From Micrococcaceae bacterium (lineage in GTDB: Bacteria > Actinomycetota > Actinomycetes > Actinomycetales > Micrococcaceae), in assembly GCA_013393415.1 (NCBI GenBank), contig JABXHI010000041.1, positions 35,950 to 99,949 on the forward strand: a stretch of DNA of 64,000 nucleotides, written 5' to 3'. Shown piece by piece: positions 1-9,059 of the stretch (positions are counted from its first letter, which is position 1; the number at the start of each line of letters is the position of its first letter). The translations under genes and the position numbers were made by a program. Under the pieces are notes generated by a model. That model had not been told where the DNA came from, searched no databases, and saw only the letters and a list, made by a program, of their open reading frames with translations.

Positions 1-88
1 TTGATGTCATGCTTTAACAGTATGGTTCCGCACCACAAAGCAACACCGAGAAACCCGGACACTTTGATTATGGAAAACCCGAATGTCG

Positions 89-94
89 TATTCT
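89..94 (+). promoter_or_regulatory. Candidate -10 box of a leaderless promoter
   Basis: TATTCT lies 7 nt before the ATG at 102, so transcription would begin at or next to the start codon; TTGATT at 64-69 could be the -35 element (19-nt spacer). No Shine-Dalgarno sequence is visible before this ATG. Leaderless mRNAs are common in actinobacteria. Inference from spacing only. Confidence 0.4.
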
Positions 95-101
95 GGTTCC
101 T

Positions 102-596
102 ATGACGACTGCTGCTGAACCCTTTGAACCTGCCGCGCCAACGCTTGAGTACTTCGGCACGTTATACATTGAAGTCGCGGCACCGGTTGAGGTGGGACGC
201 ACGCACGCCGGTCAACGCCGAGTTATTCCCATTACCGGTGGCACACTCCATGGGCCTGACGTCTCGGGCACCATTCTGGATGCGGGCGCGGATTTTCAGG
301 TGATTCGCAGCGCGACGGAATCGGATCTCGACGCCCGCTACGTGATCGAACTCGACGATGGGGCACGTATTTTCGTCACCAACGTTGCCTACCGAACCGG
401 TGCGGCCGAAGATATTAGCGCGCTGGCACAGGGGAAAGAGGTCCCTGCGGAGCGTATCTACTTTCGGTGTGCGCCGCGTTTTGAAGTGGCCGATACCGAC
501 AAGACGGCATGGCAATGGTTGGAATCCACCGTGGTGATTGGTTCCGGGCGACGCGAACCTGCTGCGGTCATCATCGACCTGTGGATCGTGCGCTAA
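102..596 (+). CDS. DUF3237 family protein
   Basis: A 164-residue protein matching the DUF3237 family along its whole length. The N-terminal part holds the usual pattern of a beta strand followed by G-R-x5-R-x-I-P-I-x-G-G (about residues 32-47) and a G-P-x-x-x-G-x-I-L-x-x-G-x-D turn; the centre has L-D-D-G-A-R-I; the C-terminus contains the W-L-x-x-T-V-x-I-G segment and ends in I-x-D-L-W. The family forms a small beta barrel of unknown biochemical role; some members sit in lipid or aromatic catabolic clusters. No signal peptide, so cytoplasmic. Its stop overlaps the convergent membrane-protein gene by 4 nt. The product is not further assignable. Confidence 0.85.
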   Translation: MTTAAEPFEPAAPTLEYFGTLYIEVAAPVEVGRTHAGQRRVIPITGGTLHGPDVSGTILDAGADFQVIRSATESDLDARYVIELDDGARIFVTNVAYRTGAAEDISALAQGKEVPAERIYFRCAPRFEVADTDKTAWQWLESTVVIGSGRREPAAVIIDLWIVR

Positions 597-1693
597 CGCG
601 TGAGCCGTGGCGGCCAGCTCAGCAGCCGCTCGAGTGGGCCGATGCCGAGTTTGCGCCACCACAGATGGGCTGCAACGACAAAGAACGCCGACATCGCCGT
701 GCTGATCAGATAGCCCTGGAACAAGGTTTCGGGCCCGGGCCGTACAAGGAATGCCAACACGAACAAGTGTGCCACGTAGATGGTCAACGAGAGGCGTCCG
801 GCGGAGACCAGCCAGCTCAGGCGGTGGCTTACCCAGTGTTCGGCGCGTAAGAAGATGCCGATGAGCAACACCGCGCTGCCGCATCCGGCAATCAACCACA
901 ACGGCATCATCGAATGCGCTTCGCCCGAGATCAGCTGATCCCAGCCGTATCCGGTGGGTTGTCCGTTGATGGCAACCAGCACCAATGAGAGACCGGATGC
1001 CAGCAGCATACTGACCCCACCCCAGACGATGAGCCGCATCTGCGTCGCATGCTCCGCGAGTTTGAGCCGACCCAGCACCATGCCAAAAAGAAACGGCGCC
1101 AACCAGATCAGCACCGGATACGCACCGGTCAACAAGGTCGAATGCACCATCGTCCACAACGGGTCTGCCAGTGAGGGCGCCAGGAAATCAAACGTCGTCG
1201 AGGTCTGTTGTTGCAGGAACAACCAGATCAGCGGACCAGACACCAAACTGATGGTGGCCAGTGTCGTCACCAGCCACGTCGGCGCTCGCAGTAGCGGTAG
1301 TCCACAGAAAAAGAGTATGCCGTAATAGGTGAGGATGACGCTGACATCATGGCTCAACATCTGCAGGGCCAGCCCACTGAAGATCAGCAACACGGCACGC
1401 CACAGGATGGTTTGCCAGGGGAGGGGCACACCGGTTTCGCGTGAGCGTTTCGTCATTAAAGACATCCCGATCCCGGCAAGAATCATAAAGAGCAGTGAGG
1501 CTCGGCCGGCGGGGATGTCGTAAATGACCACGGCTAGCTCGGTGTCGCCGGTGTCCTTGCGTGGACCAACGTTGACGGCGAGCATCCCAATGATCGCGAT
1601 GGCACGGGCAGCATCCAGGCCGCGGAGGCGTCGGGGCTTACCGGCACTGCGATCTGGGGAATCAGCAACCGAGGTGTGGGGCATAGAGGGCAT
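593..1693 (-). CDS. DUF418/HGSNAT-like polytopic membrane protein
   Basis: A 366-residue protein with about 9-10 hydrophobic segments. The N-terminus contains R-L-R-G-L-D-A-A-R-A (residues 23-32), the signature opening of the heparan-alpha-glucosaminide N-acetyltransferase-like/DUF418 superfamily, and the C-terminus has the typical W-W-R-x-x-G-x-G-P-L-E-R-L-L ending. These proteins are integral membrane acyltransferase-like factors of mostly unknown substrate in actinobacteria. ATG at 1693 has only a weak ribosome site; ATG at 1684 is an alternative. It is transcribed away from the ggt gene and converges on the DUF3237 gene. The family call is firm; the reaction is unknown. Confidence 0.8.
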   Translation of the reverse strand: MPSMPHTSVADSPDRSAGKPRRLRGLDAARAIAIIGMLAVNVGPRKDTGDTELAVVIYDIPAGRASLLFMILAGIGMSLMTKRSRETGVPLPWQTILWRAVLLIFSGLALQMLSHDVSVILTYYGILFFCGLPLLRAPTWLVTTLATISLVSGPLIWLFLQQQTSTTFDFLAPSLADPLWTMVHSTLLTGAYPVLIWLAPFLFGMVLGRLKLAEHATQMRLIVWGGVSMLLASGLSLVLVAINGQPTGYGWDQLISGEAHSMMPLWLIAGCGSAVLLIGIFLRAEHWVSHRLSWLVSAGRLSLTIYVAHLFVLAFLVRPGPETLFQGYLISTAMSAFFVVAAHLWWRKLGIGPLERLLSWPPRLTR

Positions 1694-1870
1694 CTGGTTT
1701 TCGTGTGGACGTCATCAGGTCTCGCATTCTAGGCGCGCTATCTTCAAACATACTGGATAAACTGCTGACAACCCCGTGACCAGGCCGAACACGCCGGAAT
1801 CAATCCTTCCTCGAAACCTGCGCGTGTTACTGTGGCCGAAACCATACTGTTTTGTGGAAGGACCCTGCGA

Positions 1871-3595
1871 ATGTCGAGGACCCTATCGAGCATGCCGTTT
1901 CGTCTCAAGACGGTGGTCTCTTTGAGCTCACTGGCAGCGCTGATGACGGTGAGCGGTTGTGGCGCCGAACCGGAAGAGCCGACGCCATCGCCGTCGCCCA
2001 CCCCGGAATCCACACCCGCCCCATCGGAGACGGAATCTGAAACGACACCGGCAACGCCCGAGGCTTCCGCCGAGTTGAGCCAGCAGGGCGTGGCGGCAGC
2101 GCATCCGGACGCGGCGGATGCAGGGGTCGAGATTTTAGAATCAGGTGGCAATGCGGTTGACGCGGCCATCGCGACATCGTTTGCCATTAGCGTCGTGGAA
2201 CCCTACGCCTCAGGCATCGGTGGCGGCGGGTCAACCGTGCTCGCTGGGCCCGGGATGGAACCGGTCGGGTATGACTATCGTGAAATGGTGGCCGTGGACG
2301 GTTCGATTCCAGCTTCCGGCACGGGCGTGCCCGGCATGGTGGATGGCATGGCCACCCTGCACGAGCAGTATGGCAGCATGGAATGGGCAGAATTGCTGCA
2401 ACCGGCCATCGAATTGGCCGATGAGGGTTTTGAAGTCACTGAGTTGCTTGCCCAACGCATTGTTAGTGATTACGGGCCAGCCTCGACTGCCGGACTGAAT
2501 CATTTTCACACCGGGCCAGATCGTCCGTTGCAGCAGGGTGACACGCTGGTGCAACAAGAACTAGCGGACACGCTGCGGACGCTGGCACAAGATGGTCCCG
2601 AAGCGATGTACACCGGGTCTATTGCCGAGCAGCTGACCCAGGTTGACGGGTTGGATGCCGAAACTCTGGCCAACTATGAGACCGAGGATGCCCAACCGGT
2701 CAGTGGCAGTTTTGGTGACTACGAATTCGTCTCTGCGGCACCGCCGCTACCCGGTGCTGCGATAGTGCAGCAGTTACAGATTGCTGAATCCTTGGGCGCT
2801 GCAGATGCGGAACCGGGCTCAGTAGAATATATCGACCATCTGTCGAATGCGTGGCAAACCGCAAACCAGAGTGTCAGTGATCATATTGGTGACCCGGATT
2901 TTGTGGACGTTCCCGTCGATGAACTCACGGATGCGGAATCCAATGCGAATATTGCTGAACCCGCCGCAGCGATCGAACCAGAGGATGACACCGGTGACCG
3001 CGCTGAAATTGAGGCCGGGAACACGACGCATTTGACCGTGGTCGATTCCGACGGGCTGACGGTGTCGATGACCAACACGCTGACCAGTTTTTGGGGCAGT
3101 AGCGACTCCGAATATGTTGGTGGGTTTTTCCTCAACGATCAGCTGTCACGGTTTGAGGCCATTGATACTGACTCGAATCAGCCCGAAGCCGGCCGCAAAT
3201 CGGTGAGCTGGTCTGCACCATCGTTGGTGTTGGATGACGAAGGCCGCGTGGTCATGGGTATTGGTACACCGGGTGGTCACCAGATTCCAAATATCCTCAA
3301 CTCCGTGCTGGTGCCTTGGGGCTTACAGGACGCGTCATTGCAGGAAGCCATCGATGCGCCCCGCCACAGTCTGCAGGATGGAGTATTGGCGTTGGAAGGT
3401 GAACCGAGCCAAGAAGTCGCTGATCTGATCGGTCAGCGCGGTTGGGAAGCCCAAGTGACGACTCGTGCCGATGCGGTCTTCGGGTCCGTCCAGGCCTTAG
3501 AAATTGACTACGACGATGGCTCGGTGACCGGTGCGGTGGATTCCCGTCGTGACGCCGATATGGAGATTATCGACGCGGGTACTGACGAAGAATAA
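1871..3595 (+). CDS. ggt: Gamma-glutamyltransferase, lipoprotein
   Basis: Gamma-glutamyltranspeptidase (EC 2.3.2.2), which hydrolyses or transfers the gamma-glutamyl group of glutathione and related compounds. The 574-residue protein begins with a signal peptide whose lipobox V-S-G-C gives a lipidated extracytoplasmic enzyme, followed by a Pro/Glu/Ser/Thr linker (about 30 residues). Ntn-hydrolase hallmarks are present: A-x-G-I-G-G-G-G in the large subunit, the N-T-T-H-L-T-V-V segment whose second Thr is the expected autocleavage nucleophile, and G-x-G-T-P-G-G-H near the C-terminus. An in-frame ATG lies 39 nt upstream, but 1871 is preferred because AAGGA precedes it and the signal peptide then starts normally. 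A strong terminator follows. Confidence 0.92.
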   Translation: MSRTLSSMPFRLKTVVSLSSLAALMTVSGCGAEPEEPTPSPSPTPESTPAPSETESETTPATPEASAELSQQGVAAAHPDAADAGVEILESGGNAVDAAIATSFAISVVEPYASGIGGGGSTVLAGPGMEPVGYDYREMVAVDGSIPASGTGVPGMVDGMATLHEQYGSMEWAELLQPAIELADEGFEVTELLAQRIVSDYGPASTAGLNHFHTGPDRPLQQGDTLVQQELADTLRTLAQDGPEAMYTGSIAEQLTQVDGLDAETLANYETEDAQPVSGSFGDYEFVSAAPPLPGAAIVQQLQIAESLGAADAEPGSVEYIDHLSNAWQTANQSVSDHIGDPDFVDVPVDELTDAESNANIAEPAAAIEPEDDTGDRAEIEAGNTTHLTVVDSDGLTVSMTNTLTSFWGSSDSEYVGGFFLNDQLSRFEAIDTDSNQPEAGRKSVSWSAPSLVLDDEGRVVMGIGTPGGHQIPNILNSVLVPWGLQDASLQEAIDAPRHSLQDGVLALEGEPSQEVADLIGQRGWEAQVTTRADAVFGSVQALEIDYDDGSVTGAVDSRRDADMEIIDAGTDEE

Positions 3596-3626
3596 CTTCG
3601 AGTGTGCTGGGATCCAGTATGCATGA

Positions 3627-3661
3627 GAAAGTGGCCGATCCACATTGGATCGGCCACTTTC
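3627..3661. terminator. Bidirectional rho-independent terminator
   Basis: A perfect 15-bp inverted repeat (3627-3641 with 3647-3661, loop ACATT) whose arms begin GAAAG and end CTTTC lies between the convergent ggt and soxAG genes. It can terminate both transcripts. Confidence 0.85.
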
Positions 3662-3683
3662 TTATCGGTATGTTCTTTTGCGG

Positions 3684-6600
3684 TTAGACGGTGCTGAAAC
3701 CTGCGGCTTCGATGCGGTATTCTGCACCGACATCGAAGAGCGTGTCCCAGAGGTATTGGCCTGCTGAGCGTTCACAGTGCAGCAGGTAGCTGCGTGTGCC
3801 GGCGATATCGTTGCGTGCAATATCTGTGACGACACCGGCTACTGTGCTGCGTAGTGCGGAACCGTCAGGCACGATGTCGTCGGAGAGCTCCAACGAGCAA
3901 ACCTTATTGAGCAGTTCAGCTGCCTCGGCGCCGGTGAGTCGGAACAGTGCACGACCGTGGGTGAGATCGACCACCGTGGTGAGTTCTTCGGTCTCATCGG
4001 CCATCTGCTGCAGTTCCTCCAGTGCGGTGTGCTGCGAGCCAGGTTCAGACAGGACGTGCCATTGGCCCGGTCCAGAACCGATGACCAGTGTGCCCTGTTC
4101 GCCTTGGTGGGTGCGGCCGAACCCGGTCTGTAACTTCTCCGCTGTTGAACCATGCGCGGCTCCGCGGACTTCAATCTTTGCCATGGCCGACTTATCTTGC
4201 AGTGTCATGGCCGCTGAACTCGGCTCAGCTCCGACCTCCCAGCCAGCGATTGTCGTGGTCGCTGTGCCAAGACGCACGGGGCCACGAGCGATCGGCTTGG
4301 CGAAGGTCGTCAGCGGTTGTGGCACCGTGTCGTTTTCTAAGCGGGTGCCTTCCGCATCGACGGCCGACATTTCTGGCATGACCTCAGCTTGGATGATCGA
4401 ACCATCGACCTGGCGAATGTCGAGCATGGTGCCCGGCTCAGACAGCAAATGGTCCACCTGGGCCAAGCAGATCGATCGATTCAGCGTCGGTGAATGACGG
4501 CTCGAGGTGATGCGGCCGGCAATGGTGCCATCAGGATGCATGATCTGGGTGGCTTCGACCGGCACGATGGTCGGATCGACCGGCTGGACGGCCACGAAGC
4601 GGGGCCCGGCCTGTTTCTGTTGCTGCCACAGCAGTTCGGGTTTCCCAACGAAGTCCTCTTTATCCAGCTTGACCGCCCAGTCGAGACCGGCACTGTAGGC
4701 CTGGGTGAGACCGTCGGTGTCCTGGCCTACAATCATGTGACCGGTCTCCAGACGCAACACACGCTGTGCCTCAATACCAAATGGACCAACGCCCAGGTCT
4801 TTGCCGACTTCAAGGAGGGTCTCCCAGACGTGCAGACCGTATGCGGCTGGCACGTGAATCTCATAGGAAAGTTCGCCGGTAAAGCCAATGCGCCACAGAA
4901 TACAGTCATCCACGCCCGCGACTGTGCCGGTACGCACCTGCATGTACTTGAACGCATCCGCGGACAGATCCACGCCTTCGGTAAGCCGCGACAACAGGGT
5001 GCGGGCATGTGGCCCCGCGATGTTGATGCTCGTGTAGGCGGTGGTAACCGGAGTGGCATTGACTTCCCATTCTGGGTAGTGAATCTGCAACCATTCTTCG
5101 ATCCAGTCCCACACGCGACCTGCACCACCGGTCGTGGTGGTCAGCAGGTAGTGGTCTTCTGCCAGGTGGGCGGTGACCCCGTCGTCCATCACGACGCCAT
5201 CTTCGGAGACCATTGCACCGTAGCGCACCTTGCCGATATCCAATTTGGACCACTTATTGATGTAGAGCAGGTTGAGCAGTTTCGGCACATCCGGGCCGCG
5301 CAGGTCAATCTTGCCCAGCGGGGTCACGTCGATGATGCCGACGGTTTCGCGGACGCGGCGCACTTCAGCTTCGGGATCGCCGTAGTGTTCTGGACGAATC
5401 CACTGGCCCGCCACCAGCGGAGTGGCTCCGTGGGCCTCGTGCCACGACTGGATCGATGAGTAGCGCACCGGATCATAGTTGCGCCCAGCCAGCGCGCCGA
5501 GGGCGACCGGTGAGTACATCGGACGCCACGTGGTCGTGCCGGTTTCGGCGATAGTTTTGCCGGTTGCTTCGGCGACAACGGCAATGAAGTTCACCAACTC
5601 CAGCTTGCCCTGCAACGGCCCCATGGTGACCGTCGTAAAGCGCTTGACGAGCTCTGCCGAGTCATAGCCCTCATTGACCGCGGAGACGAGATCTTTGGAG
5701 GTGATATCTTCCGAGTAATCCACGTACCCGTGCGTGGACGATCGGAAGAGTTCGGGGTGCTCGGGCACCGGCAGCGGTTCGATTTCGGGCAGGTCGGCTT
5801 GAGCCACCGCGTCGAGTTGGCCCGGCACCGTTGGGGTCGAAGCAATCACACGACCGCGTTCGGTCAGCGCATGTGCTGCCGCACGCTCACCGACGGAGGC
5901 ACCGTGGTCGCGCAGTTGCTGAACGTCTCCATCGCCGGCAATCCCACCGGCTGCATAGACGCCCTCGTCGGTACCACCGGGCAAAAAGCGTGCGGCGCGT
6001 GGTTCATAGTAGGGCCGATCGCCGGACATGTTGAGCAGCGACGTCGGTGCAGTCCAGCCGACCGCGGTGACCAACAGGTCAGCGTCGACGCGTTGCCCCG
6101 AGGATAGTTCGACTGATTGCAGACGGCCACGGCCGCGAGCCCGCACGACGGTATCGCCCTTGCGCGCATCCACGACGGCCGCAACATCCACACCGGCCCG
6201 GCGCAGATCGTCAACGGCTGCATCGCCTTCGGGGTTCGCGGTTAACACGACAGCGCGGTCACCGGGGCGAATCGCATAGAGGTTGATGAGTCGGCGTGCT
6301 GCCGTCGAGAGCATCACGCCGGGCAGGTCATTGCCCTCAAAGACATATGGACGCTCAATGAGACCGGCGGCCACGACAAGGCTGCGAGCGCGGGTCTTGA
6401 GAATGCGTTCGGCCATGCCTGGTTTTGGTGAGCGCTGCACGACGGGGAGCCAGTTGTCGTCATAGCTTGCCGCCACGGTCGAGTTGGTGAGCACCCGAAT
6501 ATTCGGGTTGCTTTCCACCTCGGACGCGAGTTGACGTGCCAATACGCCGTCGGCCCAGCGTAGGTGACCGCCTAGCTCGTGTTCTTCTTCCACAAGCATC

Positions 6601-7193
6601 ACTGACGCGCCGGTTGCTGCGGCGGAGAGCGCAGCTGACATGCCGGCGGGTCCACCACCTGCGACCACGACATCGGCGTGGGCGTAGCGTTTCTCGTAAA
6701 TTTCGGCGGGTTCTTCTTCGGATACCACACCGCCGTGTACGAATCCGCGTAGTACCTTCTGGTAGAGCGGACGCAGGAAGTCTGGCTTCATGAAGGTCTT
6801 ATAGTAGAAGCCCGGCGCAAAGAATCGGCTGCCCAGCTGGTTAATGGAGCGGATATCGTATTTCAGCGAGGGCCAGGTGTTTTGGGAGCTGGCGTTGATG
6901 CCTTCGGTGATCTGTCGGTGTGCACCGCGCACGTTGGGTTCGTCATCGATCTGCATGATGGTGCCCGGATCGTGCATCGAGGCGGTTAGGACGCTGCGGG
7001 GGATGTGCAGTTTCATACTGCGAGAGAAGATGCGCTCGCCAGCCGCATACAGTGCTGACACCACGGTGTCGCCCTCGAATCCGGTGTAGGTTTCGCCGTT
7101 CCAGGTGAAGGTAACGGGTTGGGACCGGTCGATTACCTCGTGGTTCTGGGTGGGCAGACGCCGAGGTTGAGCATTGTGTTCAGAGGGGGTCAT
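3684..7193 (-). CDS. soxA: Fused sarcosine oxidase alpha+gamma subunits
   Basis: An 1169-residue protein holding two subunits normally made separately. Residues about 25-110 match the 2Fe-2S-like N-terminal domain of the alpha subunit; about 173-480 is an NAD/FAD Rossmann domain with V-V-V-A-G-G-G-P-A-G; about 585-955 is the GcvT-like tetrahydrofolate domain that receives the methylene group; residues about 965-1169 match the gamma subunit SoxG (V-V-D-L-T-H-G-R-A and a C-terminal Y-L-W-D-T-L-F segment). Heterotetrameric sarcosine oxidase (EC 1.5.3.24) demethylates sarcosine to glycine and 5,10-CH2-THF; N-methylglutamate dehydrogenase has the same architecture. ATGA overlap with soxD shows translational coupling. 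Alpha alone is normally near 960-1000 residues, so this is a real fusion with no frameshift. Confidence 0.9.
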   Translation of the reverse strand: MTPSEHNAQPRRLPTQNHEVIDRSQPVTFTWNGETYTGFEGDTVVSALYAAGERIFSRSMKLHIPRSVLTASMHDPGTIMQIDDEPNVRGAHRQITEGINASSQNTWPSLKYDIRSINQLGSRFFAPGFYYKTFMKPDFLRPLYQKVLRGFVHGGVVSEEEPAEIYEKRYAHADVVVAGGGPAGMSAALSAAATGASVMLVEEEHELGGHLRWADGVLARQLASEVESNPNIRVLTNSTVAASYDDNWLPVVQRSPKPGMAERILKTRARSLVVAAGLIERPYVFEGNDLPGVMLSTAARRLINLYAIRPGDRAVVLTANPEGDAAVDDLRRAGVDVAAVVDARKGDTVVRARGRGRLQSVELSSGQRVDADLLVTAVGWTAPTSLLNMSGDRPYYEPRAARFLPGGTDEGVYAAGGIAGDGDVQQLRDHGASVGERAAAHALTERGRVIASTPTVPGQLDAVAQADLPEIEPLPVPEHPELFRSSTHGYVDYSEDITSKDLVSAVNEGYDSAELVKRFTTVTMGPLQGKLELVNFIAVVAEATGKTIAETGTTTWRPMYSPVALGALAGRNYDPVRYSSIQSWHEAHGATPLVAGQWIRPEHYGDPEAEVRRVRETVGIIDVTPLGKIDLRGPDVPKLLNLLYINKWSKLDIGKVRYGAMVSEDGVVMDDGVTAHLAEDHYLLTTTTGGAGRVWDWIEEWLQIHYPEWEVNATPVTTAYTSINIAGPHARTLLSRLTEGVDLSADAFKYMQVRTGTVAGVDDCILWRIGFTGELSYEIHVPAAYGLHVWETLLEVGKDLGVGPFGIEAQRVLRLETGHMIVGQDTDGLTQAYSAGLDWAVKLDKEDFVGKPELLWQQQKQAGPRFVAVQPVDPTIVPVEATQIMHPDGTIAGRITSSRHSPTLNRSICLAQVDHLLSEPGTMLDIRQVDGSIIQAEVMPEMSAVDAEGTRLENDTVPQPLTTFAKPIARGPVRLGTATTTIAGWEVGAEPSSAAMTLQDKSAMAKIEVRGAAHGSTAEKLQTGFGRTHQGEQGTLVIGSGPGQWHVLSEPGSQHTALEELQQMADETEELTTVVDLTHGRALFRLTGAEAAELLNKVCSLELSDDIVPDGSALRSTVAGVVTDIARNDIAGTRSYLLHCERSAGQYLWDTLFDVGAEYRIEAAGFSTV

Positions 7194-7444
7194 CGAGGGT
7201 CTCCTTCGGAACGGAGGGCTTTATTGGCGTAGGTATCGCGGTGCAGGGTGAGGTATTGGCGACATCCCGCGGAATGAAACCACCGTTCTTCGGCGATACC
7301 CCAGGTGTTGTCGCGGAAGTACAGGTATTCGCGCCATGCTTTGGGATCGGCGGTCGCGACATCGGGACGCGGCGCTTTTTCGCCGAGCTGTCGAAATTCG
7401 GTGGCGTTGCGTAGCCCGCACCACGGGCAGTTAATTTGCATCAT
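7190..7444 (-). CDS. soxD: Sarcosine oxidase delta subunit
   Basis: An 84-residue protein of the SoxD family, the zinc-binding small subunit of heterotetrameric sarcosine oxidase. The three Cys ligands plus one His expected are visible: C-P-W-C-G (Cys6, Cys9) and W-F-H-S-A-G-C. The W-R-E-Y-L-Y-F-R-D-N segment is highly typical. It lies between soxB and soxAG, 26 nt after soxB and overlapping soxAG by ATGA, so the three genes form one operon in the order B-D-AG. ATG at 7444 is followed by a second ATG; GGAGCAACG upstream gives a ribosome site. Confidence 0.93.
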   Translation of the reverse strand: MMQINCPWCGLRNATEFRQLGEKAPRPDVATADPKAWREYLYFRDNTWGIAEERWFHSAGCRQYLTLHRDTYANKALRSEGDPR

Positions 7445-7470
7445 AACGTTGCTCCTTTTCGTGATTCGGG

Positions 7471-8745
7471 TTAGTGGCCAACCGCGGCGGCGCCCTTTTC
7501 GCCGACCAACCGGCCGGACGAGAAGCGGTCGAGACCGAAGCCTTTGATGATCTCTGGACGTTTTTGCGTGGCAATGTTTTCTGCCATGGCTTCACCGGCA
7601 ACTGGACCGGCTTTGAAACCGTAGGTTCCCCAGCCGACATCAACGTAGAAGCCGTCAACCTCGGTTTCGCCCATAATGGGGGAGTAGTCGGGCGTCATAT
7701 CGCATAGGCCTCCCCAGTGGCGCAGTAGGCGCATCTTCGACAGGGACGGCATCAAGCTCAGCACGTTGGTTGCGAGTCCTTCGACGAATTCCAAGGTGCC
7801 GCGCATCGAATATGAGGTGAACGGGTCGACGCTGGCGCCGAATACTAGTTCGCCGCGGTCGGTTTGGCTGACATAGACGTGCAATGTGCCGGAGACGACC
7901 ACGGTGCCTAAGAATGGTTTGACCGGTTCGGTCACTGCGGCCTGCAGTGGGGAGGTGGTCACCGGCATACGGATGCCAGCCATATCGGAGATCAGCGAGG
8001 ACCAACCGGCCGTAGCGTTCAGCGCCGTTTCGGTCGCGATATTGCCCTGTGAGGTTTTCACACCGGTGACTTTGCCGCCTTCGACATCGATACCGGTCAC
8101 TTCGGTGTGCTGAATAATATGGACGCCCATCTCGTGTGCGGCGCGAGCATAACCCCAGACCACCGCATCGTGACGGATCGTACCGCCGGGTGGGTGGTAC
8201 AGCGCCCCGAGCACCGGATACCGGGTGCTTTTCGACGTATCGATATACGGCACGAGTTCTTTGACCGCGTCGGCATCGATGACTTCCGAATTCACGCCCT
8301 GCACCTTGTTGACCTCGGCGCGCCAGCGCATCGTCCGCATGCCGCCGTCATCGTGCGCCAATGATAGGTGACCCATTTGAGCGAACATCAGGTTGAAATT
8401 CAATTCGCTTGAGAGCTCTTCGTAGAGTTTCAACGAGCGATCGTAGAACTTCACGCCATCCGGGGTGAGATAGTTCGACCGCAGGATCGACGTATTACGG
8501 CCCGAACCGCCACCTCCGATGTAGCCCTTGTCGATCACCGCGATGTTGGTGATGCCATGGTTCTTGGCCAAATAGTATGCGGTGGCGAGCCCGTGGAGGC
8601 CACCACCGATGATCACCACATCGTAGCTACTCTTCATATCAGGCTGAGACCAAACCTCTGGCCAGCCTTCCTGGGACAACCCCTTGGAGAAGAGTTGGAA
8701 CGCGGAATAGCGCGAACGTTGTTTGCCGGGCGTTGGATTATTCAT
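7471..8745 (-). CDS. soxB: Sarcosine oxidase beta subunit
   Basis: A 424-residue FAD-dependent amine oxidoreductase (DAO family), catalytic subunit of heterotetrameric sarcosine oxidase. The dinucleotide-binding motif V-V-I-I-G-G-G-L-H-G lies near residues 43-52, and the H-P-P-G-G-T-I-R-H-D segment matches the region carrying the covalently flavinylated His in characterised beta subunits. The C-terminus has W-G-G-L-C-D-M-T-P-D and G-W-G-T-Y-G-F-K. The reading frame extends 78 codons further upstream but that extension is not conserved; ATG 8745 matches the family N-terminus and has AAAGGA upstream. First gene of soxB-soxD-soxAG. An N-methylglutamate dehydrogenase role is an alternative given gmaS-mgsABC nearby. 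Confidence 0.92.
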   Translation of the reverse strand: MNNPTPGKQRSRYSAFQLFSKGLSQEGWPEVWSQPDMKSSYDVVIIGGGLHGLATAYYLAKNHGITNIAVIDKGYIGGGGSGRNTSILRSNYLTPDGVKFYDRSLKLYEELSSELNFNLMFAQMGHLSLAHDDGGMRTMRWRAEVNKVQGVNSEVIDADAVKELVPYIDTSKSTRYPVLGALYHPPGGTIRHDAVVWGYARAAHEMGVHIIQHTEVTGIDVEGGKVTGVKTSQGNIATETALNATAGWSSLISDMAGIRMPVTTSPLQAAVTEPVKPFLGTVVVSGTLHVYVSQTDRGELVFGASVDPFTSYSMRGTLEFVEGLATNVLSLMPSLSKMRLLRHWGGLCDMTPDYSPIMGETEVDGFYVDVGWGTYGFKAGPVAGEAMAENIATQKRPEIIKGFGLDRFSSGRLVGEKGAAAVGH

Positions 8746-9059
8746 CACGCGTATCAAGTCCTTTGTATACGAGAATGCTCGTACATATCGACGGTGTCGT
8801 ATCGGGTATTTTGGACATCCCTGGTGACTGCGGAAAAGCCAGGTGAATGTCGCGCTAGCCAATCTTGAGTTGTGACCTTCACTACAGCTGACCCTAGGTT
8901 GCCACCGCGCGATATTCCTAGTCAAGGCTAGGGTCGCGTCAGGTGAGTTGCCTTTTAATAACCGTGATATAAGCTGCATTGCAGCATGCTTCGAGGTCAG
9001 AGCGGTCTCACGTTTGGGCGCGCGCTGCTCCCGAGCAACGGATCGTTTTAGAATAGGAA
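8746..9059. promoter_or_regulatory. Divergent control region with palindromes
   Basis: 314 bp between soxB (minus) and the lipoprotein gene (plus); no gene is supported. It contains the inverted repeat TACGAG-AATG-CTCGTA at 8768-8783, 22-37 bp upstream of the soxB start, whose left arm includes GTATACGA as in GntR-family operators, and a second dyad CCTAG/CTAGG at 8917-8932 with a further CCCTAGG at 8892-8898. These are plausible regulator sites for the sox operon; no regulator gene adjoins. Inference. Confidence 0.4.

Noticed and set aside
162..1157. 331-codon minus-strand ORF spanning the DUF3237 gene and part of the DUF418 gene
   Set aside because: Arg/His-rich translation without family features, antisense to a clear DUF3237 gene and out of frame within DUF418.
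4494..5459. 321-codon plus-strand ORF inside soxAG
   Set aside because: Mirror frame of a highly conserved GcvT-like domain; no ribosome site and no recognisable motif.
8746..9059. Glycine riboswitch upstream of the sox operon
   Set aside because: The conserved glycine aptamer core segments are not visible; only simple dyads are present.
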